Source: Gp6-AA40 sp035571515 (GTDB taxonomy: Bacteria; Acidobacteriota; Vicinamibacteria; Vicinamibacterales; UBA2999). Taken from it: a stretch of 64,000 nucleotides of DNA. Positions 55,376 through 64,000 of the stretch are shown here, piece after piece; the stretch's first letter is position 1; each line of letters begins with the position of its first letter. A program made the position numbers and the translations under genes. Under the pieces are notes generated by a model that worked only from the letters and a program-made list of their open reading frames with translations, was not told the DNA's origin and did no database searches. The DNA lies in the NCBI GenBank assembly GCA_035571515.1, contig DATNCQ010000141.1:62001-126000 (forward strand), given 5' to 3'.

Positions 55376-55915
55376 CTACACGGCTAATCTGGCTTTCAAC
55401 CGCGCCAACTGGCTCGCGAGGCTGCCGTCGTAGACCGTGCTGCCGATCCTCGTGACCACGCCGCCGATAATCGCCGGATCGACGCTCGTCGTCATCTCGA
55501 CCTTGCGGCCGGTGATGTCGGCGAGCTTCTTCTGGAGTTGCGCCGCGCGCTCCGGCGCGAGAGGCGCCGCGGTGGTCACCTCGGCGCGCACGACCTGCTG
55601 GTGCTCGAGCAGCCGCGTGCGGTAGACCTCGAGCAGATCGGGCACCAGTCCCAGCCGTTCGCGATCCGCGAGCAGCAGGAGCAGCTTGCGCGTGGGCGCG
55701 GCGACTTCGAGGCGCCCCGCGAGGGCGTCGGCGATCCGGCGCTTGGCCGCCGCCGGAACCGCTGGATTGGTCAGCGCGCCGGAGAGCTCCGCGCTCGACG
55801 ACATGAGGCCCGCGAACGACGCGAGGTCACGCTCGATGCGGACCGGGTCCGACTCCTTCAGCGCGACGTCGAACAGGGCTCTCGCGTAGCGGGTGGCGGA
55901 AGCGCGTGATGGCAT
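55376..55915 (-). CDS. atpH: ATP synthase F1 subunit delta
   Basis: Peripheral-stalk subunit of 179 residues. It starts SRASATRYARALFDVALKE, has the helical N-domain, and the C-terminal VVRAEVTTAAPLAPERAAQLQKKLADITGRKVEMTTSVDPAIIGGVVTRIGSTVYDGSL typical of OSCP/delta. It is the first gene of the F1 group. No genes for subunits a, c or b lie upstream, so the F0 part must be encoded elsewhere. Confidence 0.95.
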   Translation of the reverse strand: MPSRASATRYARALFDVALKESDPVRIERDLASFAGLMSSSAELSGALTNPAVPAAAKRRIADALAGRLEVAAPTRKLLLLLADRERLGLVPDLLEVYRTRLLEHQQVVRAEVTTAAPLAPERAAQLQKKLADITGRKVEMTTSVDPAIIGGVVTRIGSTVYDGSLASQLARLKARLAV

Positions 55916-56000
55916 CGTGTCAGGCGGTGATGGCGTTCTCTTCCAGGACGGGCGCGCACGAACAGCTTGTACCTGAACGGCACAAACTTCCTTTTTATAT

Positions 56001-56045
56001 CAGGGAAGCAGGGGGAGGGGGAAGCGGAAAGGGGGAAGCTCCCGA
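56001..56045. repeat. Purine-rich repeat between parB and atpH (possible heptad element I)
   Basis: AGCAGGG, GGAGGGG, GAAGCGG, AAAGGGG, GAAGCTC keep an approximate 7-bp register just after the parB stop. It is purine-only for about 36 bp. It is a weak candidate member of the heptad family. Confidence 0.35.
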
Positions 56046-56046
56046 G

Positions 56047-56915
56047 CTACTGCACGCCCGTGATGTGCTCGTAGATGCGGTTCAGTTCAGCTTCCGATGC
56101 AAACGAAATCTCAATGGTTCCGGCCTTGCCGCGGCGCACGATCCGCACTTTCGTCCCGAGCGCGAAGCGCAGCCGATCCACGGCTGCACGCGTGTGCACG
56201 TCGGTGGCGGGTGCCTCGGGCTTTGCGCCGCCCGCCGGGGCCGCCGGCGCGGCGAGCCGCTTGACCAGCGCTTCGGTGTCGCGAACCGACAGCCCGCGCG
56301 CAATCACCTCGCGCGATGCCTGCCGCTGCGCCGCGTGATCGGAGAGCGCCAGCAGCGCGCGCGCGTGGCCCATCGACAGCGTCCCGGCAGCCAGCTCCGC
56401 CCGCACTTCGCCGGCGAGCTTCAGCAGGCGGACGTAGTTGGCGACGGAGCTGCGGTCCTTGCCGACCGCCGCCGCAATCTGTTCGTGCGTGAGCCCGAAG
56501 TCATCCGCCAGGCGCTGATAGGCCGCGGCCTCGTCAACGGGGTTGAGGTTCTCGCGCTGGATGTTCTCGATGAGCGCGAGCTGCAGGACCTCGCGGTCGG
56601 CGTCGATCGCCACGTCGCGCACGACGACGGGCACCTTGAGCAGGCCCGCGCGCTGCGCGGCACGCCACCGGCGCTCGCCGGCGATGATGCGATAGAGATC
56701 GCCGATCTTCTGCACCAGGATCGGCTGGATGACGCCGTTCTCCTTGATCGATCGCGCGAGCTCCTCGAGCTTCGCGTCGTCGACGTGCGCGCGCGGCTGC
56801 CGGTCGTTCGGAGCGATGAGATCGATGTCGATCTCGATGGCGCCCTGGCGGACGGGCTCCGGGACGTCGGGGATGAGCGCGCTCAGGCCCTTGCCGAGCG
56901 CGGGCCGTCGTTCGA

Positions 56916-56919
<4 letters not shown>
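56047..56919 (-). CDS. parB: Chromosome partitioning protein ParB
   Basis: Protein of 290 residues. The CTPase/ParB motifs are ARSIKENGVIQPILVQ and GERRWRAAQRAG, followed by the HTH region (ALIENIQRENLNPVDEAAAYQRLADDFGLTHEQIAAAVGKDRSSVANYVRLL) and a C-terminal dimerisation domain (GTKVRIVRRGKAGTIEISF). It loads at parS and forms a clamp that spreads. Two parS-like sites are nearby. The ATG overlaps the parA stop as ATGA. Confidence 0.97.
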
Positions 56920-57758
<839 letters not shown>

Positions 57759-57805
57759 GGTGTACTCAGGACTCTAGTACGCAAGTAATTGTGTGTCAAC
57801 AGCAT

Positions 57806-57821
57806 TGTTTCACGTGGAAGA
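57806..57821. promoter_or_regulatory. parS-like site upstream of parA
   Basis: TGTTTCACGTGGAAGA matches the bacterial parS consensus TGTTTCACGTGAAACA at 14 of 16 positions and keeps the central CACGTG. It lies between parA and the XRE gene, where ParB binding might also autoregulate parAB. Confidence 0.75.
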
Positions 57822-57834
57822 GGGACCGTCGCCG

Positions 57835-58269
57835 TCAAGCCGAAATCTTTCTCACGTTTGAAGGGCCTGAGGGACCTGCCGCCAGAGCGACCATTTCCGC
57901 GAGCGATTTCCATCCGGTCGCGGTGACCGGGGCTGCCGGATGTCCCAACACGCGGGCGCACCGCTCGCGTTCCAACGCCGACACGTCGATGCGTCGAGTA
58001 AACACGTCGAAGGACATCTGACTGGCGGCTTCGCGGACAGCTTCGGGTGTATCCGCGCCAGCAAAGGGTCCTCGCCGAAATAAGAAGTCCGTCGTGCAAT
58101 CCAATTCATCCGCGACCCTCAGGAAGACGTCGATGTTTCGCACCTTCCCCTTTTCCAAATCGCAAATCTGCGGTTGAGCGGCGCCGACCAATGTCGCGAG
58201 CGCTTGCTGGCTCCAGATCCCTTTGAGCTCACGAAGTGTCTTGATCCGCCCTCCGTCGACTTCGTCCAT
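57835..58269 (-). CDS. XRE-family HTH transcriptional regulator
   Basis: Protein of 144 residues. The N-terminal HTH (RIKTLRELKGIWSQQALATLVGAAQPQICDLEKGKVRNIDVFLRVADEL) is of the Cro/C1 type. The C-terminal 75 residues have no domain I know. It interrupts the usual rsmG-parA neighbourhood. Its promoter has a perfect TATAAT ending 7 bp before the ATG, so the mRNA may be leaderless. The upstream DNA is clearly AT-richer than its surroundings. Confidence 0.8.
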   Translation of the reverse strand: MDEVDGGRIKTLRELKGIWSQQALATLVGAAQPQICDLEKGKVRNIDVFLRVADELDCTTDFLFRRGPFAGADTPEAVREAASQMSFDVFTRRIDVSALERERCARVLGHPAAPVTATGWKSLAEMVALAAGPSGPSNVRKISA

Positions 58270-58275
58270 ATTGGA

Positions 58276-58281
58276 ATTATA
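58276..58281 (-). promoter_or_regulatory. -10 element (TATAAT) of a probably leaderless XRE transcript
   Basis: On the minus strand TATAAT ends 7 bp before the ATG at 58269, so the +1 would coincide with the start codon. The element overlaps an AT-rich dyad around GAATTC (ATAGAATTCGTAT), which may be the regulator's own operator. The -35 region is weak. Confidence 0.55.
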
Positions 58282-58409
58282 CGAATTCTATATTCTTTTT
58301 ATAGCACTTGAGAGACGGGATTTTCACACCTGAACCTGAGCAATTTCAACCAGGGCGGCACTCGTCGGCCGACGACGGCCAACCGGGATGAGTCGTTGTC
58401 CTTGGGAAC

Positions 58410-59126
58410 TTAATTGGGCGGACGGTTCACTCCGCCGCCTTTTCGTTCCACGTGGAACACCCGCTGCGCGCCGACGGGACGTTTTTCCAGCACGACAAGG
58501 CGGCTACGCAACGACTCCAGCAGCGGATAGGTGGCGGACCAGGCCAGCGGTGGCGGAACCGTCTCGGACGGATCGGCCGCGGTCGCGCCGCGAAACAGGA
58601 AGAGCAATCCGCGGGTTTTGAGAAACGCCTGCAGGTTCGACAGCACCCGCGGCTCGATGCGAACCGCGCGGATCGTGAGGAGGTCGTGCGCCTCGTGCAG
58701 CTCCGGCCGCGCGAGCAGCTCCTCGAATCTCGAGGCGGCGACATCGGCTCCCTGCAGGCCGACCGCGCGAATCGCCTCGCGGAGGAACACCGACTTCCGC
58801 GTCTTCGATTCGACCATCAGCAGGCGGACCGATGGCACGGCGAGCGCCATCGGGATGGCCGGTGACCCACCGCCGCTGCCGACGTCGAGCATCCGGGTGG
58901 CGCCGTTCGGAATATGGCGTGCCGCCACGAGCGGCTCGATAAGCAGGCGGTCGAGCGTCTCAGGTGCGGCGTCGGCGAGATTGAGTCCAGTGAGGTTTAT
59001 CTTGCGATTCCATGTTTCCAGGAGCCGAAAATAGGCTTCCAGGCCTGCGGAAAGGCCCGGCGCGAGAGTTGTGCCAGCGCGTTTCGCACGGCGAGTCAGC
59101 CGGTCCTGGAACTCCCGGCTCGTCAC
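58410..59126 (-). CDS. rsmG: 16S rRNA (guanine-N7)-methyltransferase RsmG
   Basis: SAM-dependent methyltransferase of 238 residues that modifies G527 of 16S rRNA. The glycine-rich loop MLDVGSGGGSPAIPMALA follows a helical N-terminus (YFRLLETWNRKINLTGL). RLLMVESKTRKSVFLREAIRAVGL is typical of the GidB family. The last codons contain a parS-like palindrome (VFHVER). The start overlaps the mnmG stop as ATGA. Confidence 0.95.
   Translation of the reverse strand: MTSREFQDRLTRRAKRAGTTLAPGLSAGLEAYFRLLETWNRKINLTGLNLADAAPETLDRLLIEPLVAARHIPNGATRMLDVGSGGGSPAIPMALAVPSVRLLMVESKTRKSVFLREAIRAVGLQGADVAASRFEELLARPELHEAHDLLTIRAVRIEPRVLSNLQAFLKTRGLLFLFRGATAADPSETVPPPLAWSATYPLLESLRSRLVVLEKRPVGAQRVFHVERKGGGVNRPPN
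58445..58458. promoter_or_regulatory. parS-like site within the 3' end of rsmG
   Basis: GTTCCACGTGGAAC is a perfect 14-bp palindrome, and with its flanks it matches TGTTCCACGTGGAACA at 15 of 16 positions. It is the better of the two parS candidates here and codes for part of VFHVER. Confidence 0.88.
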
Positions 59127-60982
59127 GAAGTCGCCGAATTCGCGGATAACCGGCCGAGGAAAACACCGAGAACGGCGACGGCCGCCGGCGTCACGCCTGG
59201 GATCCGCGACGCCTGACCGAGCGTTTCGGGCCGCACCTGCGACAGGCGATGCACGACCTCCCGCGACAGCCCCGGCACCCGCGCGAACGGGAAGTCGCCC
59301 GGAATCCGCCGCCGCTCGTCGCGCCGCGCCCGTTCGGCGCGCGCCTGTTCCTGCTTCAGATAGCCGTCGTACTTCACCGTGGTCTCGACGCTCGCGATGT
59401 CGAGCGCGCGGCTCGCCTCGTCAACCGCCAGCGCCACGTCGCCGTCGGCAATCAGCTGGTCGAGACGCACGGATGGCTGCTTCAGGAGCTGCGCCGCGGA
59501 AACGCGGCCGCCCGTCCGGTCGCGCAGCTGCGTGCGCTCCAGCACGCCCAGATTCGACTCGTAGCGGCGGCGGCGCGCTTCGAACCGCTCCCATCGCTCG
59601 TCGGCAATCAGGCCGGCGTCGCGTCCAATCGGGGTGAGGCGCAGGTCGGCGTTGTCCACGCGCAGGAGGAGCCGATGCTCCGCGCGCGAGGTGAACATCC
59701 GGTACGGCTCGAGACAGCCGCGCGTAACCAGGTCGTCGACGAGAATGCCGATGTATGCCTCGTCACGCCGCAGGACGAACGGCGCTTCTCGCCTGGCGGC
59801 CTTCGCGGCATTGATTCCGGCGACGATGCCCTGCCCCGCCGCTTCCTCGTAGCCGGATGTCCCGTTGATCTGGCCGGCGAAGAACAGGCCGCCGACGCGA
59901 TGGGTCTCGAGCGTCGATTTCAGCTCCGTCGGCTGGACGAAGTCGTACTCCACCGCGTAGCCGGGACGCAGCATCACCGCGTCGCCAAGCCCGGGTAGCG
60001 CGCGCACCAGCTGCAGCTGAATGTCGCGCGGCAGCGACATCGAGAACCCGTTGACGTAGATCTCGTCAGCGTCGAGTCCTTCGGGCTCGAGATAGATCTG
60101 ATGCCGCTCCCGGTCCGGGAAGCGCATGATCTTGTCCTCGAGCGACGGGCAATAGCGCGGGCCGATCCCCTGGATCTGCCCGTTGAACAACGGGCTCTGG
60201 CCGATATTGGCGCGCACGAGATCGCGCACCCGATCGTTGGTGTGAATCAGCCAGCAGCGAACCTGGTTGTGAACCGGCTGCGTCGTGTCGAACGAGAACG
60301 GCACCGGCGTCTCGTCGCCCGGCTCCTCGGCAAACACGCCCTCACGCACACGCGCGTCGAAATCGATGCTCTTCCGATCCAGCCGCGGAGGCGTCCCGGT
60401 CTTCAGCCGCCCCATCTCGAAACCGAAGGATCGGATCGAATCCGAGAGCTCCCGCGACGGCGGCTCGCCGTGCCGCCCCGCCGGCCGCTGCTCGGGGCCG
60501 ACGTGAATCAGCCCGTTGAGGAAGGTTCCTGTCGTCACGACAAGCGCGCCGCATTCGAAGGCGTCGCCGTCCTCCATCGCGATCCCGGCGACGCGCCCTG
60601 CATGCCTGAGGATGCGTCCGGCCTTCCCGAGCAGCCAGGTGATGTTCGGTTCCGCCGATAGCGCCGTCGTCACCCACTCGGCGTAGCGCTTCTTGTCCGC
60701 CTGTGCGCGGGGCGACCAGACCGCAGGCCCGCGGCTGCGGTTCAGCAGCTTGAACTGGATGCCCGTCGCGTCGATCGCGCGGCCCATCACGCCGCCGAGC
60801 GCGTCGACTTCGCGAACGAGGTGTCCCTTCGCCGTGCCCCCGACCGCCGGGTTGCACGGCATGTGCGCCACCGTCTCCTTCGACAGCGTGCACAAGCCGA
60901 CGCGGCAGCCGAGCCGCGCGGCCGCATACGCGGCTTCCACACCCGCGTGCCCGGCGCCGACCACGATGACGTCGAAACGCAT
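59123..60982 (-). CDS. mnmG: tRNA uridine-5-carboxymethylaminomethyl(34) synthesis enzyme MnmG
   Basis: FAD-dependent enzyme of 619 residues that works with MnmE on wobble uridine 34. DVIVVGAGHAGVEAAYAAARLG is the FAD site, CNPAVGGTAKGHLVREVDALGG is family-specific, and GRLKTGTPPRLDRKSIDF and QINGTSGYEEAAGQGIVAGINAA follow. The C-terminal tRNA-binding helices are present. mnmE lies 4 bp upstream. Confidence 0.97.
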   Translation of the reverse strand: MRFDVIVVGAGHAGVEAAYAAARLGCRVGLCTLSKETVAHMPCNPAVGGTAKGHLVREVDALGGVMGRAIDATGIQFKLLNRSRGPAVWSPRAQADKKRYAEWVTTALSAEPNITWLLGKAGRILRHAGRVAGIAMEDGDAFECGALVVTTGTFLNGLIHVGPEQRPAGRHGEPPSRELSDSIRSFGFEMGRLKTGTPPRLDRKSIDFDARVREGVFAEEPGDETPVPFSFDTTQPVHNQVRCWLIHTNDRVRDLVRANIGQSPLFNGQIQGIGPRYCPSLEDKIMRFPDRERHQIYLEPEGLDADEIYVNGFSMSLPRDIQLQLVRALPGLGDAVMLRPGYAVEYDFVQPTELKSTLETHRVGGLFFAGQINGTSGYEEAAGQGIVAGINAAKAARREAPFVLRRDEAYIGILVDDLVTRGCLEPYRMFTSRAEHRLLLRVDNADLRLTPIGRDAGLIADERWERFEARRRRYESNLGVLERTQLRDRTGGRVSAAQLLKQPSVRLDQLIADGDVALAVDEASRALDIASVETTVKYDGYLKQEQARAERARRDERRRIPGDFPFARVPGLSREVVHRLSQVRPETLGQASRIPGVTPAAVAVLGVFLGRLSANSATS

Positions 60983-60986
60983 GCGG

Positions 60987-62330
60987 CTACTTCCCGATGC
61001 AGAAGCGCTCGAAGATGTGGCGCAGCACGTCCTCGCTGGTGCGGCGGCCGACGACCTCGTCGAGACGCATGCGCGCGGCCTGGAGGTCGATCAACAGGAA
61101 CTCTTCGGGGACGTCGCCCGCTTCCGCTGCGCGCCGCGCCGCCTCGAGCGAGGCGCGGCACTCCTCGAGCAGCGCGATGTGGCGAGTGTTCGAAATCGGC
61201 GCCGGGTCGCGCAGCCGTTCCTCGCCGACGAGCGCGCTCGCGATCGCACGCCGCAGCGGCTCGAAGCCGTCGCCCGTCAGGGCGCTGACGCGGACATGAC
61301 AAGCCGGCGCGGCTTCGGCCAGATCGCTCTTGTTCGACACGACAATCCGATTCGCTTTCGACGTGTCGTCGAGCAGCCGGCTGTCTTCGTCGGTCAGCGG
61401 TTCGCTGCCGTCGACGACGACCAGCACGAGATCCGCGACGGCGCGCGCCTGCGTGCCGCGTGCGACGCCTTCCGATTCGACGAGGTCACGCGTCTCGCGC
61501 CAGCCGGCGGTGTCGACCAGCGCGACGGCCATCCCTCCGATATCGACCGTCTCCGTTACGAGATCGCGCGTCGTTCCCGGAACCGGCGTGACGATAGCGC
61601 GCTCTGCGCCTGCTAATCTGTTGAAAATGCTGGACTTGCCTACGTTCGGCCGTCCCGCGATGACCACCGTCGCGCCTTCGCGGATCATCCGCCCGGTGCT
61701 GGCGCGCGCCAGCAGCGCATCGAGCGCAGCGATCACGGAGGCGATGTCAGCGGCCGCGTGCGCCGGCTCCACGAAGTGATATCCCTCGTCCGGAAAATCG
61801 AGCGACGCCTCGAGCCGGGCAATCAGATCGAACAATCGCGCGTCGAGCGCGCCGATGCGACCCGTGAGCGTGCCCTCGAGTTGATCGAATGCGACGCGCG
61901 CCTGCAGCGGCGTGGCGGCGTCGATCAGATCCGCCACCGCCTCGGACTGAACGAGATCCCGCTTGCCGTTGAGGAACGCCCGCAGCGTGAACTCGCCCGG
62001 CTCCGCGAGGCGCGCGCCGGCGGTGATGGCGCCTTCGAGCACCGCCCGCAGCAGCACCGGGCTGCCGTGTCCGCTGATTTCGACGACGTCCTCGCCGGTA
62101 TACGAGTGCGGCGCCGCGAAGAACGTCGCGACGACTTCGTCGATCGCCGGCGCGTCGCCATCGCGACGGACGCGGGTGAAGGTGGCGTGGCGAGGTTGAA
62201 GCGGCGCGCCGCGCTCGAGGAACGTGCCGGCGAGCTCGAGCGCCCGCGGTCCGCTCAGCCGGACGACGCCGAGCGCGCCGCGGCCGGACGGCGTGGCAAT
62301 GGCGACGATCGTGTCATCGGTGGCAAACAT
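60987..62330 (-). CDS. mnmE: tRNA uridine-5-carboxymethylaminomethyl(34) synthesis GTPase MnmE
   Basis: Protein of 447 residues. The N-terminal tetrahydrofolate-binding domain (TIVAIATPSGRGALGVVRLSG) precedes the helical domain, with the inserted G domain VVIAGRPNVGKSSIFNRLAG (P-loop), PVPGTTRDLV and ALVDTAGWRET. It ends with the catalytic Cys motif FERFCIGK. All conserved elements are intact. Confidence 0.97.
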   Translation of the reverse strand: MFATDDTIVAIATPSGRGALGVVRLSGPRALELAGTFLERGAPLQPRHATFTRVRRDGDAPAIDEVVATFFAAPHSYTGEDVVEISGHGSPVLLRAVLEGAITAGARLAEPGEFTLRAFLNGKRDLVQSEAVADLIDAATPLQARVAFDQLEGTLTGRIGALDARLFDLIARLEASLDFPDEGYHFVEPAHAAADIASVIAALDALLARASTGRMIREGATVVIAGRPNVGKSSIFNRLAGAERAIVTPVPGTTRDLVTETVDIGGMAVALVDTAGWRETRDLVESEGVARGTQARAVADLVLVVVDGSEPLTDEDSRLLDDTSKANRIVVSNKSDLAEAAPACHVRVSALTGDGFEPLRRAIASALVGEERLRDPAPISNTRHIALLEECRASLEAARRAAEAGDVPEEFLLIDLQAARMRLDEVVGRRTSEDVLRHIFERFCIGK

Positions 62331-62348
62331 CCCCTGGCGGGACCCGGC

Positions 62349-62804
62349 CTACTTCTTCGTTGAAATGATCACGGTCTTCATGAACGCATCGCCGATGCTT
62401 TCGGACGTGACCGTCGGATCCTCCGCGATCGCGAGATGCACGATCCGGCGCTCATACGGGTTGAGGGGACCCATCTCCTGCGCCATCCCGCTCGACCGCG
62501 CCTTTTCCGCGATGAAATGCGCCATCTGCCGCAGCTCGGCGTCCTTGTCCTTGCGGAAGCCGTTGCAGTCGATGACGATGCGGTTGTCGTCGCCCAGCTG
62601 CTTCCTGAACGTCGTGGCGACGATGTGCTGGAGCGCCTGGAGGCCCTCGCCGCCGCGGCGGACGAGCACGCCCCCGTCTTCGCCCTCGAGGTTGATGCGC
62701 GTGCCCTCGGCCGTCTCTTCGACGCTGGCGGTCAGCACGATGCCCATGGCGTTGACGACGTTCTGAACGAAGCCGAGGATTTGCGTGTTCAAGGAGGAAG
62801 ACAT
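62349..62804 (-). CDS. jag: Jag/KhpB-type KH and R3H RNA-binding protein
   Basis: Protein of 151 residues. The KH domain (ILTASVEETAEGTRINLEGEDGGVLVRRGGEGLQALQHIV) is followed by the R3H domain (MGPLNPYERRIVHLAIAEDPTVTSESIG). The N-terminal Jag domain is missing, a common short form. It sits between yidC and mnmE as in most bacteria and binds RNA. It starts 4 bp after yidC. Confidence 0.93.
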   Translation of the reverse strand: MSSSLNTQILGFVQNVVNAMGIVLTASVEETAEGTRINLEGEDGGVLVRRGGEGLQALQHIVATTFRKQLGDDNRIVIDCNGFRKDKDAELRQMAHFIAEKARSSGMAQEMGPLNPYERRIVHLAIAEDPTVTSESIGDAFMKTVIISTKK

Positions 62805-62808
62805 ATCG

Positions 62809-64000
62809 CTAGGAGTGCTTCTCCGCGCCCGCCGTCCTGCCGCCGCCGGCGTTCTTCAGCCGCCGCTCCGCCGCCGGCCTGGGCGCCGGAGCGCTCGGCG
62901 GACCAATCATCCAGTTGGTGAAGTACTGCTGCCCGACCGCCCACACGTTGCTGACGAGCCAGTACAACGCGGTGCCCGCCGCCGACGTCATGAAGATGAA
63001 GCCGAACATGATCGGCATCATGAACGTCATCATCTTCTGCTGCGTGGGGTCCATCGACGTATTCGGCGTTAGCCGCTGCAGCCCAATCTGGCTGACAATG
63101 ACCAGCAGCGGAATCACGAAGAACGGATCCGGCTGCGAGAGGTCCTTGATCCACCAGCCGAACTGCGCGCCGCGCAGCTCGATGGCATAGCCGAGCATCG
63201 CATAGAAGGCCAGGAGCACCGGCATCATCAGCAGCATCGGCAGGCACCCGCTCGCCGGATTCACCCCTTTCTCACGATAGAGGTTCATCACCTCCGTGTT
63301 CATCTTCTGCCGCGCGGGATCGGTGACCTTGAGGTCGGCGTAGCGGTCCTGGATGGCCTTGATCTGCGGCTGGATTTCCTGCATCCGCCGCATCGAGACC
63401 ACGCTCTTGTGGCGCAGCGGGAACATCGCGAGGTTGATCAACACGGTGAGGACGACAATCGACCAGCCCCAGTTGCCGATGACCCCATGAATCCACTTCA
63501 GCGCGCCGAGGAGCGGCACGGCCAGAAACTGGAAGAAGCCGAAGTTCACCGCGCGCCGGAAGATTGCCTCGTTGCCGAACGCCTGGCCGTCGATCGCCTG
63601 CATCACGTCGAACTCTTTCGGCCCGACGAAAAACCTGGCGTTCATTGGCGGCTGCGCGAAACGTATGGCGTGCGAAATCAACTGCCGCCGCGTGTCCGAC
63701 GCACCAGGGACGACCAGCGCGCGCGATTCGATGCGCGCCTGCCCGGGATTCACCGCCGCGATCATGAAGTAGTGATCGTCCACGCCGGCGAACCGGAACT
63801 CCCCTTCCTGGATCGGCTGCCGGCTGATGTTCGTGATGCCGATCCGTTCGACCTTGCCGGCGCGGTGAAGGATCAGCTCGGGCGGCGGCACGGCGCTGCC
63901 GCGATTGAAGAAGCCCGGATTCGCCGGCGACGCGACGAGATCGCCGGGACCGGGACCCCAGACGATGCTGGGATTGATCGCGCGGCCGCCGTCTGTCACG
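62809..64000 (-). CDS. yidC: Membrane protein insertase YidC (5' truncated by window edge)
   Basis: 396 C-terminal residues are visible. The end of the periplasmic P1 domain (up to about 175) is followed by the conserved insertase core: FFQFLAVPLLGALKWIHGVIGNWGWSIVVLTVLINLAMFPLRHKSVVSMRRMQEIQPQIKAIQDRY, then NPASGCLPMLLMMPVLLAFYAML and the final helices with ALYWLVSNVWAVGQQYF. It helps to insert inner-membrane proteins such as the c subunit of ATP synthase. The gene runs off the right edge, where yidD/rnpA/rpmH and dnaA would be expected. Confidence 0.97.
   Translation of the reverse strand, partial: VTDGGRAINPSIVWGPGPGDLVASPANPGFFNRGSAVPPPELILHRAGKVERIGITNISRQPIQEGEFRFAGVDDHYFMIAAVNPGQARIESRALVVPGASDTRRQLISHAIRFAQPPMNARFFVGPKEFDVMQAIDGQAFGNEAIFRRAVNFGFFQFLAVPLLGALKWIHGVIGNWGWSIVVLTVLINLAMFPLRHKSVVSMRRMQEIQPQIKAIQDRYADLKVTDPARQKMNTEVMNLYREKGVNPASGCLPMLLMMPVLLAFYAMLGYAIELRGAQFGWWIKDLSQPDPFFVIPLLVIVSQIGLQRLTPNTSMDPTQQKMMTFMMPIMFGFIFMTSAAGTALYWLVSNVWAVGQQYFTNWMIGPPSAPAPRPAAERRLKNAGGGRTAGAEKHS

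Overview
The window is one high-GC bacterial chromosome segment with tightly packed genes. It most resembles an Acidobacteriota genome, probably of the Vicinamibacteria type. This assignment is inferred from gene content and codon use, not from a marker-gene search. A didermal cell is implied by beta-barrel outer-membrane proteins, lipoproteins, a Wza/Wzc export system and a SurA-like chaperone. Both ends are cut: an M1 aminopeptidase is missing its start at the left, and yidC is missing its start at the right.

Region 1 (1-11.6 kb) is mixed housekeeping and envelope: M1 peptidase, a nuoG-like complex I subunit translationally coupled to ccdA, a porin, a membrane GAF protein, a TPR/beta-barrel protein, an OB-fold lipoprotein, a GAF-GAF-PP2C phosphatase, a FabZ-like hot-dog protein that lacks the usual catalytic His, an HESGH membrane protein and a 49-residue lmo0937-type membrane protein. 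Region 2 (11.6-21.3 kb) is rich in signalling: a DMT exporter, a hybrid histidine kinase, a FliA/WhiG-type sigma factor whose gene overlaps the kinase gene tail to tail, a stand-alone H-box miniprotein, a BldC-like HTH protein, an NtrC-type regulator, a repeat-rich disordered protein, a Dabb protein, a 7TM histidine kinase and a HAD phosphatase. Region 3 (21.7-41.3 kb) is a Wzx/Wzy-type exopolysaccharide locus: four GT4 glycosyltransferases, a radical SAM enzyme, AsnB, two polymerase/ligase-like proteins, a flippase on the opposite strand, an initiating phosphoglycosyltransferase, a Wzc-type tyrosine autokinase, Wza, a beta-barrel, an Ala/Gly-rich secreted protein, and a degenerate NtrC-like ATPase/Fis regulator.

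Region 4 (41.3-56 kb) carries a Ca-loop-like lipoprotein, dusB, a NusG-like specialised elongation factor, a SurA-like PPIase, mfd, an RfaE-type nucleotidyltransferase, a Wzm/Wzt ABC exporter, and the F1 half only of ATP synthase (delta-alpha-gamma-beta-epsilon). Region 5 (56-64 kb) has the classic origin-flanking order parB-parA-(XRE)-rsmG-mnmG-mnmE-jag-yidC, with two parS-like sites, so oriC probably lies just beyond the right edge. Every gene from 33.7 kb to the right end lies on the minus strand.

The most unusual signal is a dispersed family of degenerate 7-bp-period arrays (GATCMGG, TCAGG or GGCAGG-type heptads), often arranged as inverted arms around a short spacer. At least eight copies are visible. 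Some are intergenic, and at least three lie in frame inside intact genes (mfd, wzt, a GAF protein), where they encode Gly/Pro/Asp/Arg linkers. They recall Rickettsia palindromic elements and cyanobacterial heptamer repeats, but I do not recognise them as a named family. No tRNA, rRNA, CRISPR array, transposase or prophage gene was found.
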